Of a stretch of DNA of 64,000 nt, positions 23,501-38,850 are shown piece by piece. Location of the stretch: the NCBI RefSeq assembly GCF_003945595.2, contig NW_024104532.1:1735501-1799500 (forward strand). The letters run 5' to 3'. Numbering within the stretch: the stretch's first letter is position 1; each line of letters starts with the position of its first letter. The DNA comes from Pipra filicauda. Taxonomy: Eukaryota > Chordata > Aves > Passeriformes > Pipridae. The notes under the pieces were generated by a model that saw only the letters and a list, made by a program, of their open reading frames with translations, had not been told where the DNA came from and ran no database searches. The translations under genes were made by a program, and so were the position numbers.

Positions 23501-25701
23501 CTAGAGGAAAAAAAAGACCCCCCAAGGAGGCATTTCTTAGTGTTCAATAATAACAGGCTGCAGAAACAAGAGAATTCTGATTCTCGGATGCTGTCCTTTT
23601 TTTTTTTTTTTTTTAAGAGATTGAACTGAGCATTCAAAATGCAAACCTGCTATATAGGAAATTCAGTTTTTAAACACAGATATCCTTAAACCATAATTTC
23701 ACCATACAGTGGGATAAATATCTTTGGTTCATGTATTTGTCATTGAGGTTTTAAGTGAATTTGTTTTCATGAAATGAAACTCACTACTTTAATATTCAGA
23801 AACCTCTGCCAGTTTCCCCTCTTATCCAACAACAACAACAACAACAAAAACCTGAAAATAAAAGGAAAGGACTAAATATAAGATCCCATACTTTCATTCA
23901 TCTTCCTGTTTAGAAACTGCTTAGATACACAAGTGGGCTGTGAATAATTACATATTATAGAGTAAAATTCTGATCATCTGGGCTTTGAATTATTATTTTA
24001 TTTGCATTTACGTAGATAAAAATCACCCTATTTAAGTTCTTATTTGAGAATCTGATATCATATTTGTTAACACTGAGGAAATCAATTAATGGAAATTAAA
24101 TGTTCAAAGTTTCACAGTCTGACAGATACAATCTTAGTCTGAAGTCACTCTGTGTCTGGAAGTACTTGCTAAGGGAGAGCAATCAAAGCACCTAAATTGA
24201 ATTGCTACTATACAGCAATTAGTTTATTGATTTAATTAAGAATGCCACCTTTTAATTTTCAGGTCATGATTGAAGCATTTTCTGATTCAATGGATTAGGC
24301 ATTAGCAGAATGACAGATTTACCAAGAAAACCTCCCAAAATATAAATAGAAAAGAGAACCAGGGCTAGAAAGTGAAATGCTATTCTAAAGAGGACTTCGT
24401 TCATAAATATGAAATAATACACTGCTGGAGTATTTTAAATGCATTACTGGCATCTGCTTCCAAAAGGAGATGTCTCATCAATCATGTTATATTATGAATT
24501 CAGAGTGTGCAGTTTCTATGACAGTAAATCCAACTTAATAAGTAACGTACTTTGTAACATTACATGTTACATTATTATTAAAGCACAAAAATAATCACTG
24601 GTTAGCAATTCACAGGTTATAAGTACTCGTTATGTGGGTAAATAATTTCTTCTAAATTTGCAGCAGATAAGAAACCTTTAAGTTATTTTTTTTTGTCAGG
24701 TTTCCTATCCCCTTTTTATTTCTGAACTCTAGCAATGCAATTCAAAATAATTCATTACTGCTGTTACACCATTAACTTAAATTTGATGTGTAAACCTTGG
24801 TATGTTCATCAGTCTGTTTGTCGTGTTCATGCTATGGTCTCAGCCTATAAACCTATTTATATGACAAGACCTTCCATCCTGATTCTGCTGTCAGCTTTCT
24901 ACAGATGTCAGTGGAATCCTTTGTGCCACATGAGTAATGTCAGAGGAACTGGGCAGGTCCCGTTCATTTAACGTTCTCATGTGACCAGGGACTACTGAGC
25001 TGAGTGAGCAGCTGCAGAAGAGGTTCATAGGCCTCTACCAATAGAAATGTATTTATATTTAAACAGGTTACTAAACCTTTAATATCAAAATGCAGAAACT
25101 TAGTCCTACACATAAATATTTCCGTAACTGGGACTGTAGACCATAAGCTCTTCACGCCATGGAATATATGATTTGTAAGACTTACATTTTTGTGGCATTC
25201 ACTGTACAGACACTAAAACACAAACTCTGAGAGCCATTGTCACATTGCACTGACTAATATTAAGCTCTCAGTGAAGCCAAAGTAATACTACTTAAAAATC
25301 AAATGGAGTATAAGCAATCAAGCTTAGGCCAAATAATATTTCATAATTTTTATAAAGGCTATAAAGATATTTGCTCAGAAGTCAATGGTGAGGACAGTGT
25401 TTCTTATTTACAGAGTATAAGGTAAGTTATGAAAGTATCAGACCAAATCATGAGAGATATTATTTTTAAGCTGTTATGAGACTCCCAATTAATAATTATG
25501 ATGATGATGATGATAAACAGAGAAGAGCATTTTTGGCAATGCTAGTGTCTTCAAAGTGCCTCGGTGCTTTGGAGAATAGAGAAAGCACCAAGATCTGTTT
25601 CAAATGCTCAAAACAGAAACTAAATATTGAGTATCACAGGGAAGTCACCATTTCCTTCTAATGAAAATGCGCAAAATACAGAAAATCCATGTAATACTCA
25701 C
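23501..25701 (-). other. EBF1 intron (2.2 kb) with simple repeats
   Basis: The intron is AT-rich. It contains a T18 run at 23597-23614 (A18 in the sense strand, about 100 nt upstream of the next exon), an (AAC)n microsatellite at 23828-23847 and an (ATG)n microsatellite at 25498-25514. No other element was recognised. Confidence 0.9.
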
Positions 25702-25881
25702 TGGCATAGGGAGAATTGGCAGCAGATCCATTCAGGAAGGTTGGAGAACCGCCTAAATTTGACATTCCAGCATTCCCATAGCCGTTCATGCTTGTTGTGA
25801 CAGAGTTATAATTTGTCTGCTGAGGGGTGGTGCTTGGCACGTAGCCATGAGGTGACACGCTGCTCGAGTTGCGAGTAAAAC
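25702..25881 (-). CDS. EBF1: EBF1 coding exon (Gly/Asn/Ser/Thr-rich linker)
   Basis: The exon is 180 nt with 59 whole codons between a split Gly codon and a split Ile codon. It starts [17 protein letters not shown] and ends SAANSPYA. It is low in charged residues and rich in Ser, Asn, Gly, Thr and Tyr, as in the C-terminal region of vertebrate COE proteins, and has no known catalytic role. The donor is GCCA|GTGAGT. The acceptor is less typical: CCTCCCCACAAAAG, where purines fill the positions just before AG, so it may be a weaker site. The reading frame agrees exactly with both neighbouring exons, which supports the chosen boundaries. Confidence 0.98.
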
Positions 25882-27382
25882 CTTTTGTGGGGAGGGAATA
25901 CATTTAGAAGTTGGTATCAGCCCCAGAACAGTTTCTTACACAAACAGCTACAAGCAAGTGACTCTGGTACCAAGGCAGCAGCTTAGTCCAGCCATGGTGT
26001 GCACAGGGAGGGCCAGGACTGACCCCCACAACCACCAGGCAACCCCAGATTGTGAACCCTCCCTGCTCCAGGTCACTGCTGGGTGGAGGAGGAGGAGAAG
26101 GAGGAGGAGGGAGGCTGGAACCTTCAGAGCTCCTCAGGCAACCCATGCCCTCGAGCAAAGATCACCACTGGGTGTTAGAGGAACACTCGCTCTGAAAGAG
26201 CTGTTTGTAGGAAATGGAGTAAACATGACCTACATTTTCAAAGTGAGGAGCAAACAGCAACTCAAGGTATGTTAAAAGCACGTGGTTGTTGTTAACTCTT
26301 TTCTGATGTCACTCTCAGTTAACACATCTCATGCTAGATGCTCAGTGCACACTTCAGAAAATGTAGAGTGTATTTCTCCAAGTAGTGGAATATCCTTTGT
26401 CTTTTTGCCCTAGTCTGATTATTATGTGGTAGAAAATCAGTTTCGAATTTAGCAGCAAGTTAAAATTTGAATCTCTACTTAATTCTGGAGAGTACATTTG
26501 CAGAAACTCATATCCAAATATCCATAAAGGAAGATTTGTTTCTGGAAGCACAGAAATACAAAATGCATCTTCACTCCTGGAAGAAAAAAATGCCAATTTT
26601 TCTTCCTACCACACAGCACATCCACAGAATATTTTAATCTAGAAATAATTTCCATTTTTTTAGTGTAATGCAAAATAATTTTGTCAACTCCCCTAGAAAA
26701 CAGCCTCATTCTAATATTTTCTCATTAAAGTGAATTTTTAAGTTGGGTAATATATAGAGCTGAGAAAAGGACTGTGGAAAATGCAAATGGTTTTTACAAA
26801 AATGTGTTTCACCTATTTTTTATTTTTAACTGTAGGAATTAAAACAATATTGATTTTGTACAAAGTGAAACCCACTTTATTTTAAAAATTAGAGAAGCTC
26901 TGAAAGTGTCTTTGTAAATATTTCTATTCTTTGCTCATTGTAAAATTTATAAAAGTCTCAAACTCTGAGAAAAACACAGTGCCAATATTATATCCCCAAC
27001 TAAACCAGACAAATATTCAAGGGATAATTTTATATTATAAAGAAGTGCTACACAAGGCCCAAATTGAGAGATCATCCACGCTCAGGAAAATATATAAGCA
27101 AGTACTTAAGATTAAGTACATGCTCGAGTAATTTAAAATTAGTGGGATTTAAACACAAATACAAGTATTATACTGAGCAAAATGAAAAGCTTTGAGGAGA
27201 TAGGCAGAAGTGCTTTTCCCAAGTAGGGGCAGCCCCATTCCGTGGCAGCCCTGTGTCATTCCAAGGGTGTGGACAGTCTGGGATGGGGCTGCCTGAACCA
27301 CCTCCCTGCCTCTGCTCTGAACGTTCCCCTGACTTTTATCAGAAAAGGTTCATAGAGAGAGGAAGACGAGTCTTCTCCTGAC
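25882..27382 (-). other. EBF1 intron (1.5 kb)
   Basis: It contains a GGA-rich microsatellite at 26085-26114 and, around 27097-27175, a weak copy of the repeat with the TTAAGCAC(A/G)TGCTTAA-like core ('aagcaagtacttaag', 'aagtacatgctcgagta'). Nothing else was recognised. Confidence 0.85.
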
Positions 27383-27560
27383 CCTGGTTGGTGGCTTGTG
27401 AGGCTTCGGAAACATTGACAGCTAGTTGACCACTAAAGGAGTTCACTCCCATCATTCCTGCATGGACTGATGTGTTAGCAAGGGCGGGGAGCTGGTTGTG
27501 ATTGCGGGGGACACTGTAGAGCGCTTCTGCGATGTCTGCGGCTCTTTTCAGGATGATTTC
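27383..27560 (-). CDS. EBF1: EBF1 coding exon with second copy of helix 2 (HLH region)
   Basis: The exon is 178 nt: 59 codons plus the first base of a split Gly codon. Residues 1-16 read [16 protein letters not shown], the second copy of helix 2 of the COE helix-loop-helix used for dimerisation. A Ser/Asn/Ala-rich linker follows ([25 protein letters not shown]), ending SEASQATNQ. About 14 of the first 22 residues match the upstream exon at 28158-28223, so the two exons are an ancient duplication known in vertebrate COE genes. Third codon positions are GC-rich here (14 of the first 22 codons), unlike in that exon. The acceptor is TATCCTGTAG behind a C9 run; the donor is CAGG|GTCAGG. Confidence 0.98.
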
Positions 27561-28226
<666 letters not shown>

Positions 28227-31200
28227 TCAATATAAAAACAGATGCATTCTGCTGAGTTCAATAAACTCTTTGTGAGGAAAACAAATATTAGAATCTTTTA
28301 TTCTCTTCTATTAGTTCTATTAGCGTTTTGTGGTAGGTTTTATTTTTTTTCCTCCCACCAGGTAAACCTTAATTGTAACAACTCTCAGCGAACACTGAAT
28401 GGTGTTAAATCACTAGTTCATCCTATTCACACACACGCTTAATCAAGTCGAAAGGTGAGAATCATTGGTGCTGCAAAATAAAATACATCACTCAATTGTC
28501 TCTACCATCTGCACTATAAACCACTCATCGGTTTATTGCAGAATACAATCCTGAGGTCATTTACTAGATTACTGCAATCAATGTCATTCAGAGCATGTTA
28601 TGAATCCCTTCAATGTGTTTATTTTATTCCTAATTGCATGCTGCAGGAATTGTGACCTTACCCAGCAGGCCACATTCAGCAGATATCCAATCAGTCCTAT
28701 GCTACTGGTAATGTAACCTTTCAACTTCTTCAGTTTGTATCCTGATACCATGGGTCAGGGTAGGATCCACGTACATAAAATGATGCCCAAGAGTAAAACA
28801 CATGCAGTGTGAGAGAACAGCCCAGTACCATGAAGTGTTTTCTGGAAAAATTCCCTGCATGGACAGCAGAATTTAAAACAGTCTGGGATTTAGTTCTCCA
28901 TTTTGGGCAATTTTTTTCCCTTCAATTTTCTCATTTGTTCCTTTTCATTTAATATGTCTTAGGTCATTTCATACTGGCATTCAAGGAATAATAGCATTTC
29001 CTGTGTTCTTATATTTTACAGTGTCCTGATAATAACCCTGATAGAAAACATAAAACTGCATTGCAGAATTAACTCAGAGGAAATTTTTTTCTTATTCTTT
29101 CAAAGTATCTTTCAAAGCAGATTCCCAATTGCCTGATCAAAACCGGTCAAGAACATCCTTTGAGTAAAACAATGTACTTTTGTAGTTCCCAGCCCCTAAG
29201 TACTGCTCTAATATTCTAACAAGATGCTATTCACCATTGCATATTTCTGCAGGTAGCTTACAAAAATAGTACCAGTTCTAACGATTTTACAGCTTTCTAC
29301 GAAGTTAAACTTTTAAACTTAAAATATTTTACACAATAGCCATATTTTATACCAAAAAGAAACAGTAATGCTCAATTTTCATATACTGTAGACTCTGATC
29401 AGAAAATAGAGATATAATTGCGTTCATTTTGCTGTCACCATAACCTCTTCAAAAATCCTTGAACAACTCTTCAAATGACAAGCTTTTAGATGCATATTAG
29501 CATTTTTTTCAATTTTAAATTCTCTATAATATAAGATAAAATAGTTGTCATACTGAAGTAACTACTTATGACATATATAATGTCCTAAATTCAAAAATGA
29601 GATGGAGGATTTTTGTTCTCCCAGTAAACATTTAGGCTTGCCTTCTGCTGCACACACCCCTGTCTCAGAACACACATTTGAATTATTTTCCACATATGAA
29701 GTGAGATGTGATACATAATTGATGGATTTTTAAATCACTACATTTGAAACAGATTCTGAGTAAAGTTGCTACAGCCTCTTTCTGTTGGTTTTTGCTTGGT
29801 TTGTTTGTTTGTTTGATTTTTGAGGTTGGTGTTTGTTTTCTGCTGTGACTGTTGTTTTACAGTGGGGTTTTTTTTGTGTAGCTTGACCACAGCAGTTAGC
29901 AGTATAATCATGGGCAGACAGACTACAAACAACATTCAGGTACAAACAATCCTTGTTCATCAGCACACTGACTTGCCCTTTTTTTCCTCACACTGAAGAT
30001 GCAAACCAGAGAAGAGCAGAGAAGTTATTGAAAAAATTCTATCTTTCTCAATCGATGATTTTAGATGGAAAATTACTGCACAGGTGTTTGACTTTGCAAA
30101 CTAGGATTTATTTCACTTCAGTCGAAATTGTTTGCACTATATATTTCACTGATGGAAAATTAGAATGTGATACAGAGCCCACAAACCGCTTTGGAATATT
30201 GTTAACCTAAGCTGTCATTATGCCAAATTACTAAAAAAAAAAGAAAGTTTAAATAGTCATTTCTGCTCTACCTGACTAATCATAGTTATTTATGTAATGC
30301 TGAGCTAAAAACCCTAGAATGCATCTAAAAAGAGACTGAAGACCACGTTAGAAAATGAGGTAATTACATAGAATCTTACAGCTGCTCTACCTAGTGTAAA
30401 ATATATTCCAGTTCTTAAGCACTACAAGTTCTTTAGTGCCATATCATATTGCATGTAAATAAAACTAATTGTCATGATGGTTTATTGAAACCTGCTTGAC
30501 AAGTAGCATTCAATTTTCTTAGCTAGTCAATGGTTATATTTTTTCAACATTTTCAGAGTCTGTAAATTTGAGTTTCATACTTTCTCTAACAATATTTTCA
30601 CACAATAAAAACATTTCTTGTTTATGACATTTTCAGATCACACAAAGTAGATGTTGCACAAAAAACCTCCTGTGTCAAATAATGGTCCCTCCTGTTCCAG
30701 AGCTGACGGTAGTTCCTATAGACACAAATTAGCTTTAAAAACACACAATAAGATGTTACCACAGACATGCTCAAGATATTAACTTCTTGTTTTCTGAATG
30801 CATTTTAAATCCTTTGCAGCTCTGCCTAAATTACAATAGAAGCCACTGTTACGACTCCACATACAAAGGAGCCCCAAAAGTCCTCTATAAGTTAGAGCAG
30901 CAGACCTTGCAAGGTGCTTGGATTGCGGTGACCAGAAAATTGTTCTCACCTCCATGTCATTACGCTCACAGTGAAGCAGCCCCCGAGCATGTTTGTGTTC
31001 GGGATCTAATATATTGCCTTTCAATCAGAGCTGAGAGCCACTGAACACATAGACAGAACATGACGAGCAGGTCAGGAAAGCAATAAAGATTTTACAGAGC
31101 TGTCCAAGGTGCTAAATTTACTCAATAATGGGTTTGGCACCATAGTGTTAACCTCTCATTTACTACCAGTTTGAGGGACTAAATTGAAGTAGCTGACTTC

Positions 31201-34200
31201 ATTTACCTTGAAATGTATATTTTATGACATTATGTAAGTAGATTGAAAGGGCACTGCAGTTTTAACAATTTAAAGGCTAGAGCATGTTTAAGATGAAGCT
31301 TGAATATTTATCGTATATTGCACTTAAACTATATTGTATATTAAAATGCATTGATTAAATTTGTAAAAGGTATTATAAAAAAGGACAGCTAGTATAAAAG
31401 ATATATGTCTTTTAAAATCCAATTGATACTGCAAGTTACCACTGCAGTGGTGACAGATAAACAGATAGAGAGGTGGACAGAGCAGCAGACAGACATATCG
31501 AGAAGTGAGTGAAACTAACATTCTACAAAAAGAAATCTCTGCATAAGCTCAAGGTCTGCTATTCCAGATATTCTTTTGTTCACAGCAATTTTTCTTTGCT
31601 TTCATCTCAGAAGCCTAGATTTTCATAGCAGTAAGTGGGCATCATGTAAGGTCCTTCCAAATGAATATGCAAGTGGAAATATTTTCTGAGAGAGACAGAG
31701 TTTGACTAAAGCTAATATCTAATTTATGGGGCCATTTGTCAAGGAAGATCCACTCTTCTATTAATGCTAAAAGTCTGACAGTTTTTGGTTTAGAATAAAG
31801 GACTTTGCAGTATTTAGTTAGAGCTAAAGTGAGGGTGTCCTTCTCTCACATTGTGTTTCAAATGAGCATTATTTTATTTCTCTAAAAACAACAACTGAGC
31901 AAATATTATTAAAAGGAAAAATTACTTTGGCAATTAAATATGATGCATTAGAACACTGCAGTCCATGCAGCTACACACCAAAAATCCACAGATCATTTTT
32001 ATTCCAAACGGAAGCTGATTTTCTATGGAGGGATTTTGACTTTTTTAATTTTTGAAACATGAATGCAATTAAATATTTTGATCAAATTCTTCTTCTGAAC
32101 TTACTAAGGGGTGCTTACGTAAGCAAAAATGGGCCTGGATAGTGAAGTTTACTGCAACTTTGCCTATTTCAAAATCACTGTAGAAAAGTGATGATTTATA
32201 AAATCATATTAGAATGAGGCTTTTGAAGCACAATGACTGAAATTCAGACTGAATCCACTTCTGACTGAATGTACCTTGAACCCTACAGCACCTTTGCATG
32301 TTTTGTTGGAGGCACGCATTCCCTTCAGGAGGAATTCATTAAGATCATGAAACTTGCATTGCGAGTTTTATCATGACAAACACACTTTGTGTTAGATTTA
32401 AAAGAGGGGGATATTTCTTCTGATGACATCTGCTTACTTTGCTTTCAGAAACTAGTGAAAAAACCACACTCTGTGTCCCAAAAGGGCCATGAGTCTAGTG
32501 AGATAAGGGGTATCTAGAGCTACTGAGTTGTTTGGCTTAAGTAACTAAATTAGACAATGTTCAAGGTACTTGTTAAATCTAAATGAATTTTGTCAAGAAG
32601 AAGCTGACCACAACATATAATACTCATCAGCCACATACTGTATTATTGAGACCACCAAAGGATTTATGAACTTGTGGAGGGCGTGGAGGGGAAGCTGTTC
32701 TAGCATACTCTGAGGCATTTATCTTATGTGTTGTCTAGATATCATATCACCTTCTAATGCTCTTTAGCATTGTAATACAAGAGAGAGCTCATTCATCTTC
32801 TGAGAGGGTACTTAGGGATGATGATGTCATTCATACTTCCTTGACTCTTATGTCTGACCCCCTGGCTCTGCCTTCTAACTTCCTACTCTCATGGCTACTT
32901 GCAAGAAAAAAACACTTCTGCAGAGTCAAAATGCTCAACATCAGACTCCAGTTCACTTCTTCACCTTGGAAAGGTCACGTTCTGAAATTTCTAGTCAAAA
33001 TTACAATAATTTCCACTCAGACTTTCCCTGTGGTTTTCAATGGGTGAAACTAAAAATGTGATAGTGAAGAATATGGGTTAGAACTAAATTTTAAACTTAT
33101 ACTTAAAATTTGTGTATACATTATGTTTTAAAAGATAAAAATCATGAACACCTCTTTCAAGTGTAAAGGCAAATCCAACATTTAGGTAGAAAGACATTTA
33201 ACAGGATTCCAAAGATCTAAAATGCCAGTCATCGAGCCTGCTATACAAGAGTTTCAGCCTGTCCAGAACCTCCCATGTCTCCACATCAACACTGAGCACT
33301 GCATTATTGTATCATTTTCAGCAATTATACTTTTATAAAGACTCGTAAAAGCCATTCAAAATGTAAAGATCCTCCATTTACTGTAAAACTGAAGGAACTG
33401 TGCCAGCCTAATGGGAAGTATAAAACAACAGGGCCATTTCTCTAAAAAGGTATTTGTATTCACATAAAGATGAAAACTTCTCCAGCAAACAAACAACTGA
33501 ATTGTTTCCATATATTATAATTGAATCATACCAAAGAAGTAAACACCATATAGGTATTACAAAGACAGGAAGGCAAAATGAAAGACAACCTACTTCATTT
33601 GAGGGGAAAAAAAAACCACCTTCAGCTTACCACTGCCTACAGGATGGCAGCACACTTAATTCCTGCCACTGAATTTCATTGGCATTTTCCAGAAAACAAG
33701 TCTACAGTGGGAGCTAGAACCTTAGCCTTTCCAAGCCATTGTAGTCTCATCAGCCTCATCCAAACTAAAAATCACAGCCTAAATCTACAGCACTAAAAAC
33801 AGTCATGCATAACCTTACCACCTGCTCCACAATGAGCCAACCTTATGAATAAAATATAGAAAGCCTCCATGAGGCAGCAGAAAGAACAAACACTGAAGTG
33901 CAAATGCAAGCACGAATCTTGCCATAAACATTGAGAATCGATGATTAAAACACCTCTTAACCACAAAGGTGATAAATGCATGGCAACAGGGGAAACACAC
34001 CCCATCCAAAGTGTCTTCTTTGCAAATACTGCTGACAAAAGAAGGAACAAAATTATGATGATCACCTGTAAGTCTGCCCTTGCAAGTGTCCCATCTTACC
34101 ACTATTGTCTTCCCATTAATATGGTGTACTTAAAAACTAAAAAAGGTATCAGCCTCCTTTCTTAACCCACACTACTCATGCTGATGGTCTTCATTTCCAT

Positions 34201-37200
34201 AAGTGATGGGCACATAACAATGGCAACAGAATTAGTAGCTAGCACAGATGTGTACTTCATCTAGATACAGAGTAGCATGGAATAAACCAGCATTAATATC
34301 ATTGGTTTGGAACAACTCTTTGAATAAACCATCAGCTGAGAGTCTGGATGCTCCTACCATATTATCATCAACTGAAGCATCTGACAAGTAATTTGGATAG
34401 TTTTGTTGCCAGAAGCTCTAGAGTTCTCTGCTAATGTCAGATCCCTAAAGTGAGAAGAGCAGGTATGTGAGAGCAGATATGCAGAACTAAAATCACTCTG
34501 CCAGGACATAAATCATCTCCTTTAGGGACTTTAGGGACAACAGTGACATCATGACTCACATCTGTGTCCTCTGACAGCTGTAGAACTTTGGTTCTCCTAA
34601 GTATGTTTACAGCATGTCTTGCCCCAATCCCTCAGTTTACCAAGAAAAGGCATTTACAGCTACTGGCAGGAACCCTTCAGAGCTGTCAAATTTTAACTCA
34701 TGAGGCCAATCTACGTTTCATGTACACAATGCAGGGCTGGTACATATTACTACATTGTACTCTTATATCTACTCACAACCTACAACACCTCAACTGAGAG
34801 TTGGTGGATGTCAGTCATATTTGGGACTCACTAACATTGCCATGAAGAAATGAACAACATGGTAATTCCCTGGCATCTCCTACAGCACTTCCCAGAGATT
34901 ATCCTGCAAGCTCACACTGTGAGGATCTAAGGACAGATACCCTCAGTCTGAAACCTGAGAGATCACGAGAGGAAACACATTTTCCACACTCTACAAAAGG
35001 CTGCAGTATTTATCCCAGCATGTAAAGACCAGTTCTTCTGCATACTTTTCTTCAGTTATGCAATCCCATCATTCATACTGTGATCAGTTTGTCATATCCA
35101 GTGAATCATTAGAAGCCAATATAAATGAAATATGAACCAGAGCACAAATAGGCAAGTCTACAAAAACTAAATTTGATATCTAACAGAAAATCCTTCACCC
35201 ACTTCCTTTATAGAAATTCCTCCTTCCCACCAGGTTACAGTGACTCATACTATTCCTATCTATCTAGACTACCAAAAGATTATTCCCAATTTATCCATGA
35301 ACATATAAGCAAGCAAATGACAATATTAGATTATGTTCTTCTATTTGATCTCAAAGTTTTGTCACAATGATCTGAAAGCACATTTCGCACTCTAAATTTT
35401 CCTTATGTGTCTCCGCTACCTTCAGCCCCTGGGTCATCTTGGACAGGAACCTCAGGCATTTATTTTTTAAAATTTACCCCAAACTATTTACCCCAGCACC
35501 TACAGTACTTTGATGTTCTTTACTGAGATTACGTTTTTAGGTTTGGGGATTTTTTTTTGGTTTTACACATGTAAGATTTTCTGATAGTTCTTCCTCTTGC
35601 TAGTATTAACATTCCTATTTCTTGGAAAACAGCTGCAGATGAGAATTGTAAGGGAAAAAAAAGAGTTATTACTCAAAATCTTCTCCTGACCATTTCATAC
35701 CCATATATTTTTGGGAAATTGTCAACATCCCTTTATGGAAGAAGAATGTTTTGAATTATTTGAAGGGTCTGGACTTAGGTAAACTCTGAAAGAATTTGGA
35801 AAAATGAACAGAGGCACTAAATTCTGCGACTGTCATTCAAAGATACTGCACAGGTTGTTTTAGAAGCTTTATTCTATAGATCATATTATTGTGCCCATTA
35901 GAAAAATTCCCTGAATATGACTGATTAAAAAAAGACTAAATGTGTCTTGTGTGTGGTACAATGTAGATATCAAAATATGGATCTGTATGATTGAAAAACA
36001 TTTAACTTGGCAAATAGAGAGGCTGAGATCTATTTTCTATGATTTGTATACGCAGAGACTTTCCAAACACAGGTGAAGTTGTATCACTTTTAAATTTGTC
36101 TCACATTAGGTCAGTTCTAGACTCTATCGTGTTGCATCATGATGATGATAATTCATTTGACTGCATTTAAATCTACAGAGAGATATAATTATGTTTGGTA
36201 GTGCAAAGCAAGAATTCCTTATGAGTTAAATCAGAGGAACTATCTAGCAATTAAAGTGGAAATTGTAGATATGTATTTTGTCAATTTATTTTCAGAGTTG
36301 GTCTTTATTAATGCATTTACCCACATAAATATCTAAGTATGCCAAGTTATCTCTTTTCTGTAAAAGAAAAAAAACAAGTGTCCAATCACATTCAGTTCAA
36401 GACCCACCCATGTTTTCTTTTAATGAAGGATAAAAAAACACCAACAAAGTAAACAAAACTAAACAAAATTTCCAGCTTATCATTAAGATCTGTGAAACTG
36501 TCACTTTTCTGGCTTCAGGTAGGAAGTGTGAGTAGTTAGAAATGGAGAGTTCAGATTACTTTTAATAGCAGGAGGAAAACTGAAAAAATAAGACACATTG
36601 AAATTCTGACCTACAATGATATTCCACTATATTCTGTGGAGAGTGGACGCATAAAAATGTTGAAATAGAGATTGGAATAACGTTGGTAGGTTTTAGTATT
36701 ACAGTTAAAACACTGCTCAGTCGTAACCCCTACAAATGACTTTCACTTACATTTTATCATCGGTATAATTAAAAGAATTCTCTTGAAAGGGGCATTCTCG
36801 TTACAGCCAAGGACCACTTCAGACTCAATTGAAATGAAAAGACAGGCCAGAGATTAGGTGTAGATACCAAGTGGTAATTTCTAGGGAAGCATAAAATGCC
36901 AAGAGTGTAACAACCATATTTTATAACTGTGTGTTCAAAAGACTTACAGTATTTTATTGTACAAAGAGAATTTGGCTCAGAAAGATGACTTCAATGAAGT
37001 TACTTCGATCAGATATTCTAAAAAAATTTCAACTTTCTCATCAGAAACAAAAGATTTTTTGTTCCTGATACTGTTATTTTTAATTTACAGTCTTAATATT
37101 CAGTGAAAATTATCCCAAGCAATTATAAATGTTGAATAACCATGTATTTAAGAAATTAAATTTATCCAACATTTCACAGGGTTAACACTATATTTCTGTG

Positions 37201-38789
37201 TACACCTCCACAATGTAAAAGCTGGCACAGCATTTTACGTGATCTAGGGCTTCTTTTTCCAGTGGTGAAGGAAAAGTATTACCCTTGTCACTACACCAAC
37301 ATATTTTAAAGAATCACTTCAAAATACTGATTTTTTCAAAATAAATCAATATTTCAGTAACTTTTTTGATCATAGCAACCTCTTGGCTCTCATGCTGGTT
37401 TAAAGCCAAAAAAATGAAAGACAATTCAGATTATAAAAATATTAGTATTAAATATTTCCTACTTATTAAAAATACTTTTACACACATTTTATTTCTCAGA
37501 TGCTCACATTTGGAAAAATTAAGTTTCTTTATTCTGCCAAATAATTGGACTTCAAGATGCTATGTCCAGGTGAAATTGTGAATCTAGCATTAAAGACACT
37601 TAGGTCATCCTAAAGAACAACATTAACAAACTCTAAAATTTCTGTATCTTGGATCACCCATACCATACGAACAAAAAATGGGTTACATATATCTGACACC
37701 ACTTTAAAAAATGCTTCTATCTTTTTTTCATTCTCCTCTCAGCAGATGCATCATTTGTCATCTATAGTCACAAATATATTCCAAAATATTCTTTAAAATA
37801 AATCCCAAGTGCATATCTGTGTTTGTACAAGTAGGTTGAGATTGTGCTATTGTACTTCGAGGACATTTCAGTCCGGTTGAGCTATATCACCATAAGTTAC
37901 ATGATTGACTTTTACAACAGAAAGAAAAGGTTGTACTCAAACAACTGTTATTGCCTCAATGGGAAAAAAAAAATCAATGAAAGTAAAATGAACAAGAGAT
38001 TTTGTCCGAGTTGCAGTTAATGCTACTGAAGAGCTATGGATATTAAAAGGTCAACAAATAAATTAGTCCAAGTGTTATGAAATGAATGATTTGGCTTATA
38101 ATTGTATTGAGTGCAAATTGTTCACTGCCTATTAGACCAGGTAATTTTTAACCATGGTGCCTCAATTACTGTTCCATAAGCAATAATATAGTTGTAAGAG
38201 CCACCAGTTCGATCGAGTGACCTACGAGACACACCAGGACAGCTGCCTTTGCTATGATGGATCGCTGAGCCTGATCTCCAAATGGTGCCAAACCTTCCCT
38301 TCCTCTGAGATCTCATAAAAGAAACATTACTGCTTGATTCATTTTACCAAAATGTTTGAGTTTTCTAGTGTCAGCAGCTGGGTATAGATTGTGAAGCTCT
38401 GTATTTCTTAGAAGAATTACGACAACAGGCATCCTATTGCTTCCAGCACTCTCTGCTAAATGGCATCATGATGGTTTGGAGGATGTTTTTTTCTGCTACT
38501 CAATTGGACTGTGTTGTGAGAAATACACGGCAATCATATTTTACATCACCACGTAAACCACCGCATAACACCTAAAACTAGGCTAGAAATGGAAACTGTA
38601 GGTGAGATTACAGACATTACTTCACACTTCTGCAATGCCCTCCGTTCAAAGATCTCAAAGCACCACTTTAATGGGAACAAATTAAACTTCACAACACACT
38701 TTCTAGGAAAATATTCTCTCTTCCCCATCTTCATCAGAGACAGCCTTAAAGTGTAGCTGTTTGGCTGAAGTTACAATGGTCTATGGTTA

Positions 38790-38850
38790 CAACCAAGGCA
38801 AGTTTTGTAGGTTAAGGTAATATCTTTTATTAGAGAGACTGATACAGGCA
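38790..38850. repeat. Possible old dispersed repeat
   Basis: The phrase 'gttaaggtaatatctttta' followed by 'ttagagagactgatacag' resembles a repeat I remember as common in reptile and bird sequence ('ggtaatatcttttattggaccaact'). The family name is not known to me and the copy is short. Confidence 0.35.

Noticed and set aside
23102..23550. Open frames on the plus strand across the 195-nt EBF1 exon
   Set aside because: They are antisense shadows of a conserved coding exon whose frame, splice sites and protein match EBF1 on the minus strand.
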